This document shows positions 49,801 to 63,166 of a DNA stretch of 64,000 bases, piece by piece (position 1 is the first letter of the stretch; each line of letters starts with the position of its first letter). A model generated the notes under the pieces. It made no database searches, had not been told where the DNA came from, and saw nothing but the letters and a program-made list of their open reading frames with translations. The stretch is from Neelides folsomi (taxonomy: Eukaryota; Arthropoda; Collembola; Neelipleona; Neelidae). The DNA lies in contig JAQGBZ010000080.1 of the NCBI GenBank assembly GCA_034687125.1, positions 62,001 through 126,000 on the forward strand. Reading direction: 5' to 3'. The translations under genes were made by a program, and so were the position numbers.

Positions 49801-52800
49801 CTTGATGAGAAGAGGCTTAATTTAATAATTTGCGGAAGAGTGAGGGATGGAGAGGAAGCACATAAATGGCGAGAGTCCCTCGAGGATCCCATGGAAAACT
49901 TCAATCGAGCAACGACCTCAGAAGGAACTCGAACACTCCACGAATGCGTTGAAGCCGCCTTGGTGCTCGCCCTCGCCTTGATGGCCAGATTGCCATTGTC
50001 AGTCCCAGGCGGGGGTTTCCTCCCTCGGTAGCTCTGCTCCTATCCGACTCCTAATTCCGAATTCAATGGAGGACAATGGGCCACTTGAGGGGAAATATAA
50101 ATATGGGACTCTCCGGACTCTCCACGCGCCCTATCTCCCTCTCCAGGCAAAGGGGCTCTCAATCATCCATTATTCGGAGTCGGGAGACCGATCCGACGGA
50201 CAACATCTCTCGACCGTATGAAGATTAGTGTATGTAAACTCACACTCATTCATAATTCATCCCCTCCCCATACCCCAGGAATTATTCAACTCCTGCCACT
50301 CTTCACTCACAAAACTCACAATGATTATGCAAAATATTACCTTTGAGTCCACGAGTCAAATATTTGTCCTTTCAAACCTGAACACCGTTCCTTTCAATTT
50401 TTATTTCTACAAAGGCAAACCAATTTATCTTTGATTTGTTAAGCTTAAGTATACTTTCTTTTAATAATTAAATTAAATGATTTTTCCTATCTTTGCACCA
50501 AAGTTTTTAGAGTTGGCATTGGTGGTATTTGAGGTCAAATATGACCAACTTTTGTATTTTGCCTCAAGCTAAATTTCAAAGTTTATCAAAGGCCAAAGAA
50601 GGCCTAAGAGGTTCTTGAGTACTTGAGAGAGTGAGGATAATCTTTGGAGAAAGATGATTGAGAGAAGCTCTACAAGTATTGTGTATGAGAAGTTTGGGGC
50701 CGCGTGAAGTGACATTTACAAGAGGCGGGTGAGGGAAGATAATAATATATGCATCAAAGGGAGCGGAATCAAAGCTTCATCCTTCATTGAAACTCCTGTC
50801 GGCCCTCGGTATAAAATCAAATATATATAAGCCGCCCCAATGTATGTACTTACAAAGGGAGAATAAAGCGAAACTTTGTTTTAACTTTTGCCTTTCAAGT
50901 CTGAGAGTGCGAGGGTTCTATGGACATTATTTTATTTTATAGGAGTCGGAGGACTCGGAGCTTAGGCCAAGTCGTGTAGAGTATAGCTATTCCCATTCGT
51001 GAATTCCGCAGCATCCCGAGCTCCCTCGGAGGCTCCGAGCTCAACCCTCGGAGATTCTTCCCTGCATCGCTCCCTTCCACTACTTACTTAATATAACTAT
51101 GTACATCCAGATACACCGAGGGGAGATTTCCAAACTATTCCTCAATTCGAGCCTTCCAGATCAGCTCCAAGATCCCTTATTAGCCCAGGAACCAGAGGTG
51201 GAGGAAGACAAGGAATGTGAAAGTGATGGGCCTGCCGTCTTTAATTGAAATCGATATATGCAAATCCCTCGTATTATTATTATTATGATTCGTATGGTGT
51301 AGTGCTCGGCCCTCCTCTGAGATTCCCTCTTTAGTCAGCCCATTTACCCGGCTAACGATCAATCATGGAGATGGGGCCTATTGAGGGCTCGAGGAAAAAG
51401 ATGTGCGATAAATTCATTTTCTATCGGAGCTTAATGAGGGTCGTTTGGCCTTTAGCTCAAGTGCTTCTTCCTCTCTTGAGCCAATCTCCAACGGCCTTTG
51501 TTTCCATTTTTTCTTCTTGGGAGTCATAAGTCGATGTCGCAGGTTCGGCGGGAGTCAATGGAAGGCTGGAGTGTCATTAAGCATCATCTTATCGCCCCCT
51601 TTCCTCTTTTTAACAACAGCTCGTAAAATGAGTCCCACAATTGAATTTCATCTCCGCTCCCTAACGATCCTCATCATCTGCCTGGGCCTCGGCCCCGTGA
51701 GGATGAAATAGGATTGATGGCTTGATTTCCGCCACTCCACATCTTCATCTTTTAATAGAAATACGAGGACAGGGGTGAATTGAATAACACCGCCCTTTGA
51801 ATTCTTATTGACTCCGTGTGTCGGGGAAAGCGACTTACTAAGGAAGGAGTGTCTTGCTGTCACCTCGACTCTTCCGATCTCCTCTTCCCATCCGCCTTCA
51901 AAACACGCTAATAAATAATGGAGGACGTGATAGCCAATCTTAGCTCTTTGAAGGCCCTGGTCGATAAATCTAATGGAATTGGGATACAACAAGCGGAGTC
52001 AAATGACTTTCGAGCCTCCGATCTAATTATTCCCACTTCATTCTAACTTGAGGTCAACCCCGAGCTTGGTGAGTAACTTAGTGAGGGAATAAATCTTTGG
52101 CCCTGTCTTCGCCTGGCTTTCCCTTCTGCTCTCTCTCTGGAGTAAAAGTGTCCTTGTTTCATCTTTATTGGTTTTCATATTTTATGCCCCGCGCACAAAT
52201 AAACTTTTGCATATATATTAACAAATTAAATTATAATGATAATGAATGTTAACGAAGTGATTTTGAACAACTTGGAATGGAACTCTGGTCGAGCTCCACA
52301 ATGAAATTCATCCCAAAATGAAATAAGGCCGTAGGTAATGAAGTAAACTCCAATTCTATTTCGACTCACTTTTACTCACAATTTAATCTATTTTATACAA
52401 CTCCTGTCTTTAGTTTATTAACAAATGTATGAAGTCTTCTATGACATGTTTGTCTAAATGAATCCTCATTATTGTTATTATGAATAGAAATTCAAATGAG
52501 GAAATGAAAAGCTGTTAATTTCAAATTGGATTTCCTAGAAGCTGCGGCTTTTTAGATAAAATGGAAAGTACTAAAAGTATGTATTATGTAGATAAAAAAA
52601 AGCTCATATCATTTTTGTTATAAAAAGTTTAAAAAATATGATACAGTGAATTTAGAAAGGGTCGGATGAAATAAAATACAGTGGCATATGTGACAGAAGC
52701 AGAAAAGGGAATTTTCCTTATTCTGCTTAATTCATCCATCCCTTCAACCATGAGAGGGAAACGCGGATGGGTTGAGCTCAATTGGTTAGCTGAATAGAAA

Positions 52801-53486
52801 AGAGTTAACGGAGATATGCACTTGACGGCGCCTTTAAGGCTAACGATTGGAAAGGTTTTCGTAGGGAGAGGAAGATTGGAAGAAGAATCAGCTTATACAG
52901 CGAGTCTCCTTCACTCAATTGAATCCTCTCTCGTTTTTCTCAAAGAGCACGAGAGATGAAGATGAGAAAAGAATAAAATCAATATGATGAGAGGTTCGGA
53001 AAAGCCAAAATTCCCTTCTTACTCCTCATGTATGGATGGCCGTCTCCTCTCCAACTCATTTTCCTTTCTATCCCTATTCAATATAATGTGAATTCAATTT
53101 TACAATTTAAGTAGTTTGCCTGGCCTTTCACAATCTCTATTCAATTCTCAAAGAAGCACCTTTATCAACACATTGTGCCCGCCGCAGTTACGCTAGATAA
53201 TACGGGTTTTCTGTAATTGTATTAAAAAGAAATTTCATACATGCAATTTAAATTCGTTAGCTTCCGCGGTATCATCTTGGGGGTCGTTGGGTCTGAAGAG
53301 CAACAGCGAGTTTTCCCAATTCCGTCCCAAATTCTTTCCTTTTGAACATAAAAGGAAATAGAAAATGGAGAACTCGTCGTCGAGGAATTCAACCCAAGAT
53401 GCGGTTTATAAAAATGAAACTAATAAAAAGGAAACTTAAGAAAATTTGAAATCCGAACTCCTATGGGCTCTATAGGATATATAATA

Positions 53487-53562
53487 CAGGGTGGGGCATA
53501 AGTATCTTTCTTTTTTAAATACACGATCGTATAAAAAAGAAAGATGCTTATGACCCACCCTG
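53487..53562. mobile_element. 76-base palindromic mariner-like MITE
   Basis: CAGGGTGGGGCATAAG at the left and CTTATGACCCACCCTG at the right are inverted copies. The arms extend through ATCTTTCTTTTTT to about 30 bases with two mismatches, around a 16-base centre. TA flanks both ends (53485-53486 and 53563-53564). The terminal CAGGGTGG is the same as in the relic at 22912-23300. Structure and size parallel the MADE1-type elements, which consist of little more than two mariner ends. Confidence 0.75.
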
Positions 53563-56500
53563 TACACACAATGTAAAAAGGAATGATGGGGAGAGAGGAA
53601 GTGCTCATAGCTGTTTTTATAACACAACTGTGAATAGACACATAAGTGAGGGGAGCTACGTAAGCTAAGCCTCAAGGTGCTGAGATGTTTAAAGAAAATG
53701 GGAAAAGACCCGAGAGAGAACCGAAATTGGATATGATAATAGACTCTTACGGTCCCTTTCTTCTTTAAACTTTGAGGTTCGTTTGAAATTGGACGAAGAA
53801 ATTGGATATTTTCTCTATTTAATTTGAGTTGAAAACAGTTCTTTCAACATTCAAGCTTTGATGTTCAAGGTATCCAAAGTTTAAAAAAACATTTCATATT
53901 TATTCCTAACTTCATCATCATTCCTTATCATTATGTTCAAAGAATGATGAACATATTATATCTGCATTAGATTTGCTAGGACGTGATCTCTACCTATGCC
54001 TGATGATTACAACAATTTAATTAATTTAGAATTTTTTAAATTTTATATGTGGTTTTTTAATTTACATTTTTTGTAAAACTAATAAAGCTTGCATGATAAT
54101 CTTTATTTAAAAATTAAAATGAATCAATCATTATATTAACAAGAGATTATTGAGTCTATTCCTAATACCTTTAAAAAAAGAAATCTTGGAATAATTTTCT
54201 TGGAAAGAAATCTTTGGGAAGGAAATTCAAAGGTCGGTAACAGACAGGTCCTAATTGCCTTACAAAACCCGATAGACTTAGAATGAAAAATTATGTGCAT
54301 GGCTGAGTGGAATTTAAAAAGGTAGCAGAAGGGAATTGTTAAGCGGGTGTGAATATGAAATGAACTCTGAACTTTAATGGTTGATCAAGAAAGGAGAAAA
54401 GGAGGGAGATTGGCCCAGCGATGATGGTGTCTAGACGAGATCGATGAAGCGAAAGTGCGATAACAGCCGCTGATAGTTTGATAAATAAGACACCCATTCT
54501 GGAGTACAAACATGGAATTACTACTTGAGTCAAATCAACTTACTGATTCAATTTCCTCTTCTTTCATTAAAAATGAAATGAAATTTTGATTTTCAAAAGT
54601 ACCAATGTTGAATATCAATAATGGAGATACGCTATCTTTTTATTGCCCATTCAACATTGGCTGCCTCAGCGCATTAGAATTTGCATGAAAAGAGCTAATT
54701 TCGACACAAGTTTCTTTGATAAGAAATTCCCAATTGAACAGCGACATTTTGATTTGGGATTTTCCTCATTCAATCAATGTGGTGTCTTCAATTTACAAAA
54801 CTTGATATTTCGATTTAATATTTTTATTTATAATATGCTAAATATAGTACATCTATAAATTCATCAATATTTAAATTAATTATTTAAAACCACGTTTAAA
54901 GCATATAAATGATCACTTGTGTTTAATTACCAAGATAGAGGTATAATAGAATGCAAAGTTAATTTTTTAAAATATTAAATAAAATTACGATGAAACTGAT
55001 GATTTCCTATCCTCTGTAAGATCAATATTCAATTGGTTTAATGCGCAAGATGACTGGCTGTACAAGTTGAAGGTGATTAAATAAAAATTACTTTTTCGGA
55101 AATTCTTGTATTCACTAAGTTGTGAACTTCTGTTCCGCCACACTCACTTTACCACAATTCACTTATAATAAATACGGGGGATCTGGAGAGATTTCAGTAT
55201 AAGTATTATGAGACCGGCTGCCGCCGCGGAGAGTAAAGTTGGGAGCAGGCCGACTGGGAGGATCTGATAGTTTTGTAAAGTAGTAAAATAACTTCGGGTC
55301 ACTGAGGGCAACTCGAGGCGTGTGGAGAAGACGGGAGGGGAAGCTGTGAAGGAGAGTGCGTTGGACGCAGAATAGATAAAGAGACAATAAGTATGGATTA
55401 TAAGGGTTTCCTCATATCACGATCAACATGGTGAGAGGATCCGTAGTAGTGATGCAGATGGTCTTGGCGGCCGGAGTGGCTGAATGGCCCCAATGCCTCC
55501 CTTATCTGTGTCTGGTGGGTGAGTTGGAGAGAATGAGAATAAAATGGTCTACGAAGGTCACTGGAATCCAATATGTGCTCAGCTAATGCTCTATCTGCTC
55601 CACTTTCCACACACCCGCCCTACGAGGAAATATAAATGCCATACCTCTCTTCTTCAATGTCTTCGGGAAAAGGTCACATACAAGACAGAACCCTCCAAAT
55701 ACAAATTGAATGCCACTAAATATGAACATATCAATTCCTCCTTCTCCCTCCCTATCAAATTCCCTTTAATGCTCATCGAACTCCTCATATGAATCTCCTG
55801 AATCCGATGTCCATATACCGACTTAAGTATTGGGCTCCCATAGATCTAAAGGGTTTCATAGGAAAGCATATGACATTTTGTAAATATCCCGAGCGTATTC
55901 CTCGAACATCTAACGGAGAAGATCTACAATTATAATGTGAGGAATCCATTTATATTTTCATTCTTAATTCATTCCACATTCTGAGCAGAAATTCTTTCCT
56001 CACTCCTTGAAGAAACAGATCCGAGTCTGCAAATTGAATAAAGCGAATTTACATATTGCCTCGCATTTTTAATGCTCCAATGACGGATGATGGAGATGCT
56101 CTGCTTACAAATGAAACACACGAGAGATAATAAAGGAAGCCTTTTGGATCTCTTACACCAGCGAGGGCAAAAAGAATCGATGAAATATTTCTATCCTCTT
56201 TGATGCTAATGAACACGAGGTTGATATTAAACTTTCCGAGACGGAGGCTTATAAGGGAATTTATCATCCTGGTATGAAACTTTGGAATCTCATTTATAAA
56301 TTCCTTAATTCCATTCCCCCATTGCTACATACATCCATATTTAATCGCAAGTCCATTATCTTTCATTGTCTTAATAGACCATATTTATTCCTATTAAGCC
56401 CCCTGTATGAAGAGTGTGAAGTTGGCCTTCCAGGCAAAGAGATAGAATATGTGAAGAGATAAACACTCCGTTATTGCAAATTGCTCAAGTAGCTTTCAAA

Positions 56501-59500
56501 ATCCCTAAGTTAATAAAGGGGGGATGTAAATAAACGTCGTTGTGATTCGGGGGTCATTTTTCCACCCAGTGGAAATAACGGATGCGGTCTGAGAAGGAAA
56601 ATGGAATTCCTCAATCCTTTGGCACACACCCGTGTGTGTAACTTAGGATGAGGGTTCTACATATCTGACCATATAATTCTATGGCTCAGCATAATGAGAC
56701 ATGTTTCCTATCTCTGCCCAACTTCCCTTCGTTTGTGATCCCCATTGAGATTCATGGTCGGACTAAACAAACTCGAGGCCAGAAGGAGGAGTTTGGCTAA
56801 AAAATATTGAAGAAAGCAGTTGAAAGGGGTTGGGAAGAATGGATGGGAAATTAGAGCTTCCAACATTGTCAACTACACACATAGTAAAAGGATGTAGTAA
56901 AAAAGGGTTGCCAGTTGTGGGTCCTGGAAGTATTCCAAAGGAAAGTGGCGAGCGCCGATGGCTCAAAAGAACGGGGAATAAAAAAGAGCGAGAATGAGGG
57001 AGGGGATCATGGGATCAGTAGCGAAATCTGGACCATCCATCCTTCCAAAGGTTCGAGCCCATAACGGCTCTGATTCTACACTCGCTAATGCTGCCGTATG
57101 GGTGATGGTGGTAAAATGGATGTGCGGGGCTTCCATTCATGACTCGGTCCCTGTGCCGAGGGAGATCCAGGGGAGAGAAGGGTCCATTCCGCTTCCCAAA
57201 TGAGTGAGATGAGGGAGGGACGAGGACGAGAGTCCTAATTGAAATCTATCGGGCGACAGTTGTCCAATTTCCCACATCTCTCACCAAAAAACTGAGGGAG
57301 GCTTTTTATGTCCGGCCGGCAACTTTTCACCAAATGCATCCCAATCTTCCTCAGCTCCCGGAAGGTACACAATGGAAAGGTGGATGAAAGGAACAATGCC
57401 TTACTCACCTCTATGCCGGCTCCTTTGCTTACCTCAGGCTTGAAGGCGGAGCTCACGTGATGGGCGAGGAGAGAGATGAACTCCCATTGCGTGCGTCAGC
57501 AGCCGGATCAGAGAAATCCAAAGATACCAGCTGCTGGCTCTCTAAGAGGACCCAGCCCCTTTCTCCAAGATCTTTGTCCTTTGGGAGAGAGAGAGAAACT
57601 CCTTTGGTGGGACTTTTGTTCGCCTCTCCTCCTTCTTGAGAGGGGCTTTCTCTGGGAAAACACAGGCGGAACTCCCGGGCGAGGCCGGTATGAATAATGG
57701 AAAAGGAGAGAGATGAGGAGGGTGAGTCGTTCGGCGGAGTTGTGCCAGCTCTCCGACCCTCCTCTCCCTTTTCAGGCTCCGAGAAATCCGGCTGAGCCGC
57801 CGTCGTCCTCGACTTCGTCATCACTAGGGTATATGGAGGGATCCCACAGCCTCCCGTGGATGAGTTGGATCCGGGCAGAGGGTTGATTGGGAATGAAGGG
57901 AGGCTGCGCTCTGGCAGGACCATTTGGCCACAATTCGGGTCGGACCCCACTGCGAACCAACGCGGACTCACCCATTTGAGACCGAAGATGAGCACTTAGG
58001 CTCCATCCTATTTCTCTTCAGCCTCACACTCTCCAATGGTCCTCCACCACACCTTTCCGCATTTCCCATACTCCAACAATGCTCACCTTCAGGTCGTAAA
58101 GACCCGCTGTCGGTTCTCTGGAATGAGGAAACGTTCCCGGCCGGCGAACAAAGTAGGGTCATTCCCATGGCAATGTCGGAGTTCCATCCAACATCTCGCC
58201 AATAATTGTCTCTACGTCTGTCTCATCTCGCGACCCGCCGTTGCAACGTTGGGCCTCTTTCTCTCCCAACAACGGCGTTGCAAGGCGAGGATACATCCCA
58301 CTATGCTCACACACTCTTACATACCCCGGCCATATATACCATATATTTATTGTATATCGCCGCTCGACGTCCTTTGAATGGGGATTTATATAAAGGGCGA
58401 GATCCCCTCGGATGAACCCTATAGGGAGGCTGGGTCCATTAGAGAGAGCAGATGGATGAGGAAGAGAACTCATTTTCCCCCGATTTTCATAATCGAGGAA
58501 CTGTCAGGAGAGTGTCGGGCGCATATCCCTTTGTCTCATTCCTACCTGCTTTCTCCGCATTCCGGGAGAAAATAAACCACCCGACGGCTGACTCGTGAGA
58601 AATGAGAAGAAGAGCCATTGTCGTTTGGGGACCGCGGTTGGATTTATTTATGACATTCATCCCAAATTTTTTTAAACAAAAGCTCCGCATGGATAGTGCG
58701 TAAACATGTAAAGGGATTTGGATGTGGGAAAAAGATTCCTCACAACTCCGTCAGCCCTCCCGAGTTGTCGGAGAGGAAGTTTTTCGGCGGGTTTGGAGGA
58801 TAATTAATTACCTCTTGATTTATTCGGTCGCGGTTTGAATGAAGTGTGGAAGAGCAATGGAGGGAAATAGGAATCCCCCGCATCCATCTTCCCCGCGGCC
58901 TCCTGGGCACTCCGAAGGTAGAGGAAGGGTAAAAGTAAATTTCTCCCTCTGCTCCCTTCTTCCTCGCCCAATCTCTTCACTCCTCATTATCGGATCAAGG
59001 CTCTCACGCCAGGGACCTCCACTCGCCAAACCCGCATAACAACTCGGGGACTAATGGGCCCGATATCGGACATCCAATTACTACCCCATTACGTAAAAGA
59101 TATCACCCCCTCCGACCCTCAAAATACACACATTTTGAATTGATCCAAATCTTCATTACTTCATATACCAATTAAGCTATACTTTACTGAATGCCGAATA
59201 AGCTTTTGTATCATTCCACATTACATCGTACATCGTATTTTGTATAGAGTATATGTATGAATAAATGCATAGTAAGTAGGTATTTTATGTAATATACTGA
59301 AACATAATATTTATAACATTTACAAATACATTCTTGTATGTATACATGTAACATTTCATATAAGAGAATCCTGCAGATTCATTATGTAAAGCTCTTTTTA
59401 AACTCATCTTAAATGAGAATTCTTAAATAAATATTAAATTAACGTGATAAAGACATATTTGAATATAAGCGGGTAAGAAATTGTAAAACATCACCCTTTA

Positions 59501-62307
59501 AAAGTTTGATAAGGATAAGGAGTCGTTATTAAGGAGGGAAAAGAATTAAAAAGAAGTTCATCATAAGTTTCCCGTATTAAACAAAAGAAATGTAAAAGAT
59601 TATTTGGCCCTTGATGGGTTTTCCATTAGGAAAGTTTAAAACTGGGAAAATGAGGGTGGAGAGTTGAAAGGGAAGTGGAAGAGAGTAAGTAAAAGTTGAC
59701 AATTGAGCCGAGGAAATTGAAAGGAGAGTAGTCTTCCCATTTGCAAAAAGTTGACTGGGACGAGAGCCACGAGGGAGTTGAGAGAGGAAAGTAAGGGTTC
59801 TCCATCTACATTACATATCCTTATGCCAAAGGCATTCTTCTCCATTCCGGAGAAGAAGACAAAGTTGGGGCTCGTCGCAAATGACGTCGCTGAATCGTCC
59901 CACATCAAATCCATGAACTCAATTCAACAATTTTCCATTCAAATCTCTCCCATTCATTGTTCTCCCAACCGTGGAGGACTGATAATAAACGCCGGCCTTT
60001 TCCCATATATGAAAGAGGGCCTAATCCGAAAGTCAATTCCTCATCCGCACAATCATCCCCGGAGAAGAGTGGTTCGTGGAAATGACGAACTTTTTACACA
60101 TATGGTTCATTTTATCTTTCCGTAGAGCAATTTCCTCTCTTTTTACCCTTCCAAATAATCGCCATCGGATTGAACATGAATATAAAAGAGAAATATCCCT
60201 AAACATTGATTTTCCCCTGGCGAGGGCTGGAGGATTCTTTTTGTGCTAACGAGAAGTGGAGGAGGTTCCGGGAGCCGTCGACACTCTCATCCATGGAAAT
60301 TACAAGAGAGTGGCGGGGTGGATGGGCATTGATGGGCATAGCCCCATTCCCATAATATCCCTTTCAAACATGAGTCTCTCGCACAAGAGATGTACAGTGG
60401 AGCGGTGTGGGAGTGGTGGAAGAATGCTTGGTGGTGGAAGTGAATCAAGGGCAGAGATTCTCCGTTTCCGAGGAAACGAAGCCTGCGGTTCTGGCTGGTT
60501 TCCTCTACACGTTTTTTTACTTTCTCGGCTCGTAGTCCTTCGGTATAGTCGACCGGGCCTCTCCGACTCATACAAGTGGAGGAGGTTCAAATCCCACGTG
60601 GGGAATCGGCTCGGAGCTCAGTGGCATTTCGGAGGGGCTGTTGGAAAATCATATCATTTGCTTGAGGGATTCTTAAGAGAGACTCAAAAGAATCTATTAG
60701 TACCCCGAAATCACGGCCAATGGGCTTGGTATACCGTAATACTAATGGAATTTTGCGGATCTACAGACTCAGCCAAAACCTGCCGGCTTCGACCAAGTTC
60801 TCAATTCGATTCCAGCTTACGATATTTGATGCCAAGAAGACCGATGGCACAACTCAAATCCCCCTTTCTCCGCTCAATCCCAAAATCGGAGAAATTTCGT
60901 AGAAAGATGAAGGATAAAATGGGGTGAATTTGGTGACGAGAACCAATTGATTTTTTACCATCAACCTCTTACTCTAATGCGAGACGAAGATTTTCTCCAA
61001 TATTTTAAAAGTTCATAATGCGCTTTGATGCCTTTGATCCATTTAAAGCTTTTTAATAGGATGAAATGGGATTTTGCATAATGCTTCTTCAATGTGTCTT
61101 TTGTGAGATTATTCCTCTTGGAACAAGTGTCATTGTCAGATTAGTGAATTCAATTAACTTATAATATTCTTAATTACATACAATTACATTCCTACATTTA
61201 AAGTTAATTACTATACTCTCCCTTAGACGGCATCATACCGTCACGGTATGTATCGATTTTTATAGTAAATGTTAATTTAAATGAGATAAAGTGGGGTTAT
61301 TTTGAATTGGAGAGGTTTTATGATGTTTTGTTTATTGTGTTTCACTGATGGCCGAAAAAGAAGATGAAAGTTCGTTTGAAGTTGAGATTGGAATTGGAAT
61401 GAAAATGAAACCAGTGAATATTTCACCATTCATTTTGTGAATTTGAGGGTGTTAGCATTGGGGTCGAGAGCCCTGGGCCAGCAAACCAGTTGAATACAGA
61501 GAGTTATTTCCGGCGAAACCGGGCAGTTTGACGCTAATGATCCACTTGAGTGTGACTCTGATCCATTTAGAGAGTGGAAGGGACGGAATTGAATTGAAAA
61601 CCGGACTCTCTATAAAATGAACTTCCTCGCCCACCCAACTGGACGAAGATTCCGATGCAGGGGGATGAGCCAACCCCACTTTCTCTGATTTGAGCTTTGT
61701 TTCTAATTTTGATTCGGTAGGCGAAAGTGAATCCGTCGACTATTAAACTTCACTCCCCCTTTTCCCACATCAAGGGTGGAGATACAAAAACGACTCTTTG
61801 CCCAACTTCCCAAATTTCAACATGGAGCTGAAGGTGGGATTGGAATGAAACCCACCATTGTTTCCAGAACCTTTCAAACATTCATGATTTCATGCATCTT
61901 TTAGCATTTTGAGTTGGTGAGAGCGTTAATTTCCTCTCTAAACTTTCCTCCCTTCCTTCTTTTGATCTTCAGCCCTTTGGAATTTAAAAAGAATATGGAA
62001 ATTAACATACCCATTGGACCTCCGCATTTTTCTCCACTAAATACTCAAACTTGATAAGTTATACAAAATTAAAAACTACACTATGAATTTTTTTAAACAA
62101 AACATGAATTTTAAACTTAAACTTTCTCTACCACTTGCCATCAAGTTTTTATAGCTTCTTTACATGATTAAATAATTATTGCATTATTAGAAAAGAAATT
62201 GAATAATCTAAATTATTTATTATTATTACGAATCAAAAAAAATAAAGTGTAAAAAATTGATTTAAGACGTGTTAATAAATCAACTGATATTTAATTCTTA
62301 TTCGCAC

Positions 62308-62313
62308 TTTATT
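62308..62313 (-). terminator. poly(A) signal overlapping the stop codon
   Basis: On the minus strand the end of the coding region reads ...TATAAATAAAG: AATAAA shares its TAA with the stop codon. If used, the 3' untranslated region would be only about 15-30 bases. Confidence 0.4.
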
Positions 62314-63166
62314 TATATGTAGGTAAAAGTGGACATTTTGATACACCAAACAGATTCCCAAATTTGGCCTCTTTATCTTCGTCTTCATTGTCCAGATTGA
62401 GATCATCAATAACTTCGTAATCCAAAGATGTTCTCGGGAAATGATGTCCCATCAAATCAAGAAAATCCTTTGTTTCCCTCAATATTTCTTCCATGATGAA
62501 TTTGGCTTCTTTGGATGCAAAATCCTTTCTATTCTCATCAGTTCCTTCTCTTGATATTTGAGATTCATCTTTTTGTCCAATCTCTGCATAATTTAAAGCT
62601 CTTTCATAGTCATCGGATGAATCTGAACTTTCCTCCTCCTCCTCTTCTCTAAAATCATTAAGCTTGGTCTTTATATTTTGATTAAATGAATATGGTTTTT
62701 CTTGTGGAGGCTGAGCTGGAGGACTTTGCTTAACAAATTTTTCTTCGCCAATTTCAATTCTCTTTGACTTTTTATTCTTATGTCGACTCATTCCCCTTCT
62801 TGGATTCATTTCATAATCATCCTTTCTATCTACCTGGTCAAATTTTGTTTCTCTTCCAGTGCCTTCAAAAGAACTTTCTTCCTCTTCTTCAAAATCTTTT
62901 TTAATCTTTACTCTCTCGTTCTTATTATTAGGAAGATTTTGATTTCCACGTTGAGAGAATCGATTTCCTTGTTCTTTGTTAAGAAGCTTTCTGTTTGGTC
63001 CTCTGTTTTGATCTCGTCCCCTTCCTTGACTATCTACATTGCACACGAAGAGAAGCAGAACAATGAACCTAATTTGAAAGCGAGACTAAATGGAACGTGT
63101 AAAAGTTGATTAATTAATCACAGATTTCCTAAATTCATTGATTTATGAAATGTCTATATTTACCAT
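62309..63166 (-). CDS. secreted, charged low-complexity protein, 259 residues, two exons
   Basis: Exon 1 contributes only the start codon: ATG at 63164-63166 is followed directly by a GTAAAT donor. Exon 2 (62309-63085) starts after TTCCATTTAG in phase 0 and runs 258 codons to the stop. The joined N-terminus, MSRFQIRFIVLLLFVCNVDS, is a signal peptide with likely cleavage after about residue 20. The mature chain begins with an Arg/Gly/Asn/Gln-rich segment (GRGRDQNRGPNRK). It then alternates Lys/Arg clusters with acidic runs (FEEEEESSFEG, FREEEEEESSDSSDD) and ends in an acidic helix-like region with DFLDLMGHHFP and a C-terminal CPLLPTYK. No domain or cysteine framework is visible. It is probably intrinsically disordered; matrix, cuticle or silk-gland roles are conceivable but unsupported. 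A Lys-Arg-rich stretch (HKNKKSKRIE) could be a processing site. Confidence 0.65.

Larger units (their letters stand above)
40691..62307. other. long gene-poor interval dominated by GC-rich islands
   Basis: Apart from the features listed separately, I see no supportable gene here. GC-rich blocks (notably about 42120-43010, 44240-44780, 45640-46400, 47640-49380, 49730-50290, 50690-52140, 52730-53440, 54340-54540, 55160-55920, 56050-59110, 59650-60950 and 61300-62040) alternate with AT-rich DNA. The longest open frames (180 codons at 57453-57995 minus, 223 codons at 60256-60927 plus) overlap open frames on the opposite strand and show no domain. Gene-like splice patterns, readily found in the AT-rich genes elsewhere in the window, were not found. 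Confidence 0.4.

Noticed and set aside
57046-57056. GGTTCGAGCCC, another B-box-like motif
   Set aside because: Neighbouring sequence gives no cloverleaf, and no A-box is in register.
57453-57995. 180-codon open frame on the minus strand
   Set aside because: Overlaps several open frames on the other strand in a stop-poor GC-rich island. Residue composition is erratic and no family is recognised.
60584-60594. GGTTCAAATCC, a tRNA B-box-like motif, with GTATAGTCG at A-box distance
   Set aside because: No acceptor, anticodon or T-stem pairing could be drawn, so this is at best a chance or badly decayed tRNA-like match.
60256-60927. 223-codon open frame on the plus strand
   Set aside because: It lies in a GC-rich island where two frames of the opposite strand are also open. 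It shows no domain, signal or plausible residue pattern, and has no splice partners. Kept as chance open frame.
62780-63109. 109-codon plus-strand open frame opposite the charged secreted protein
   Set aside because: Shadow of the minus-strand coding region, caused by its Glu/Lys-rich codon content.
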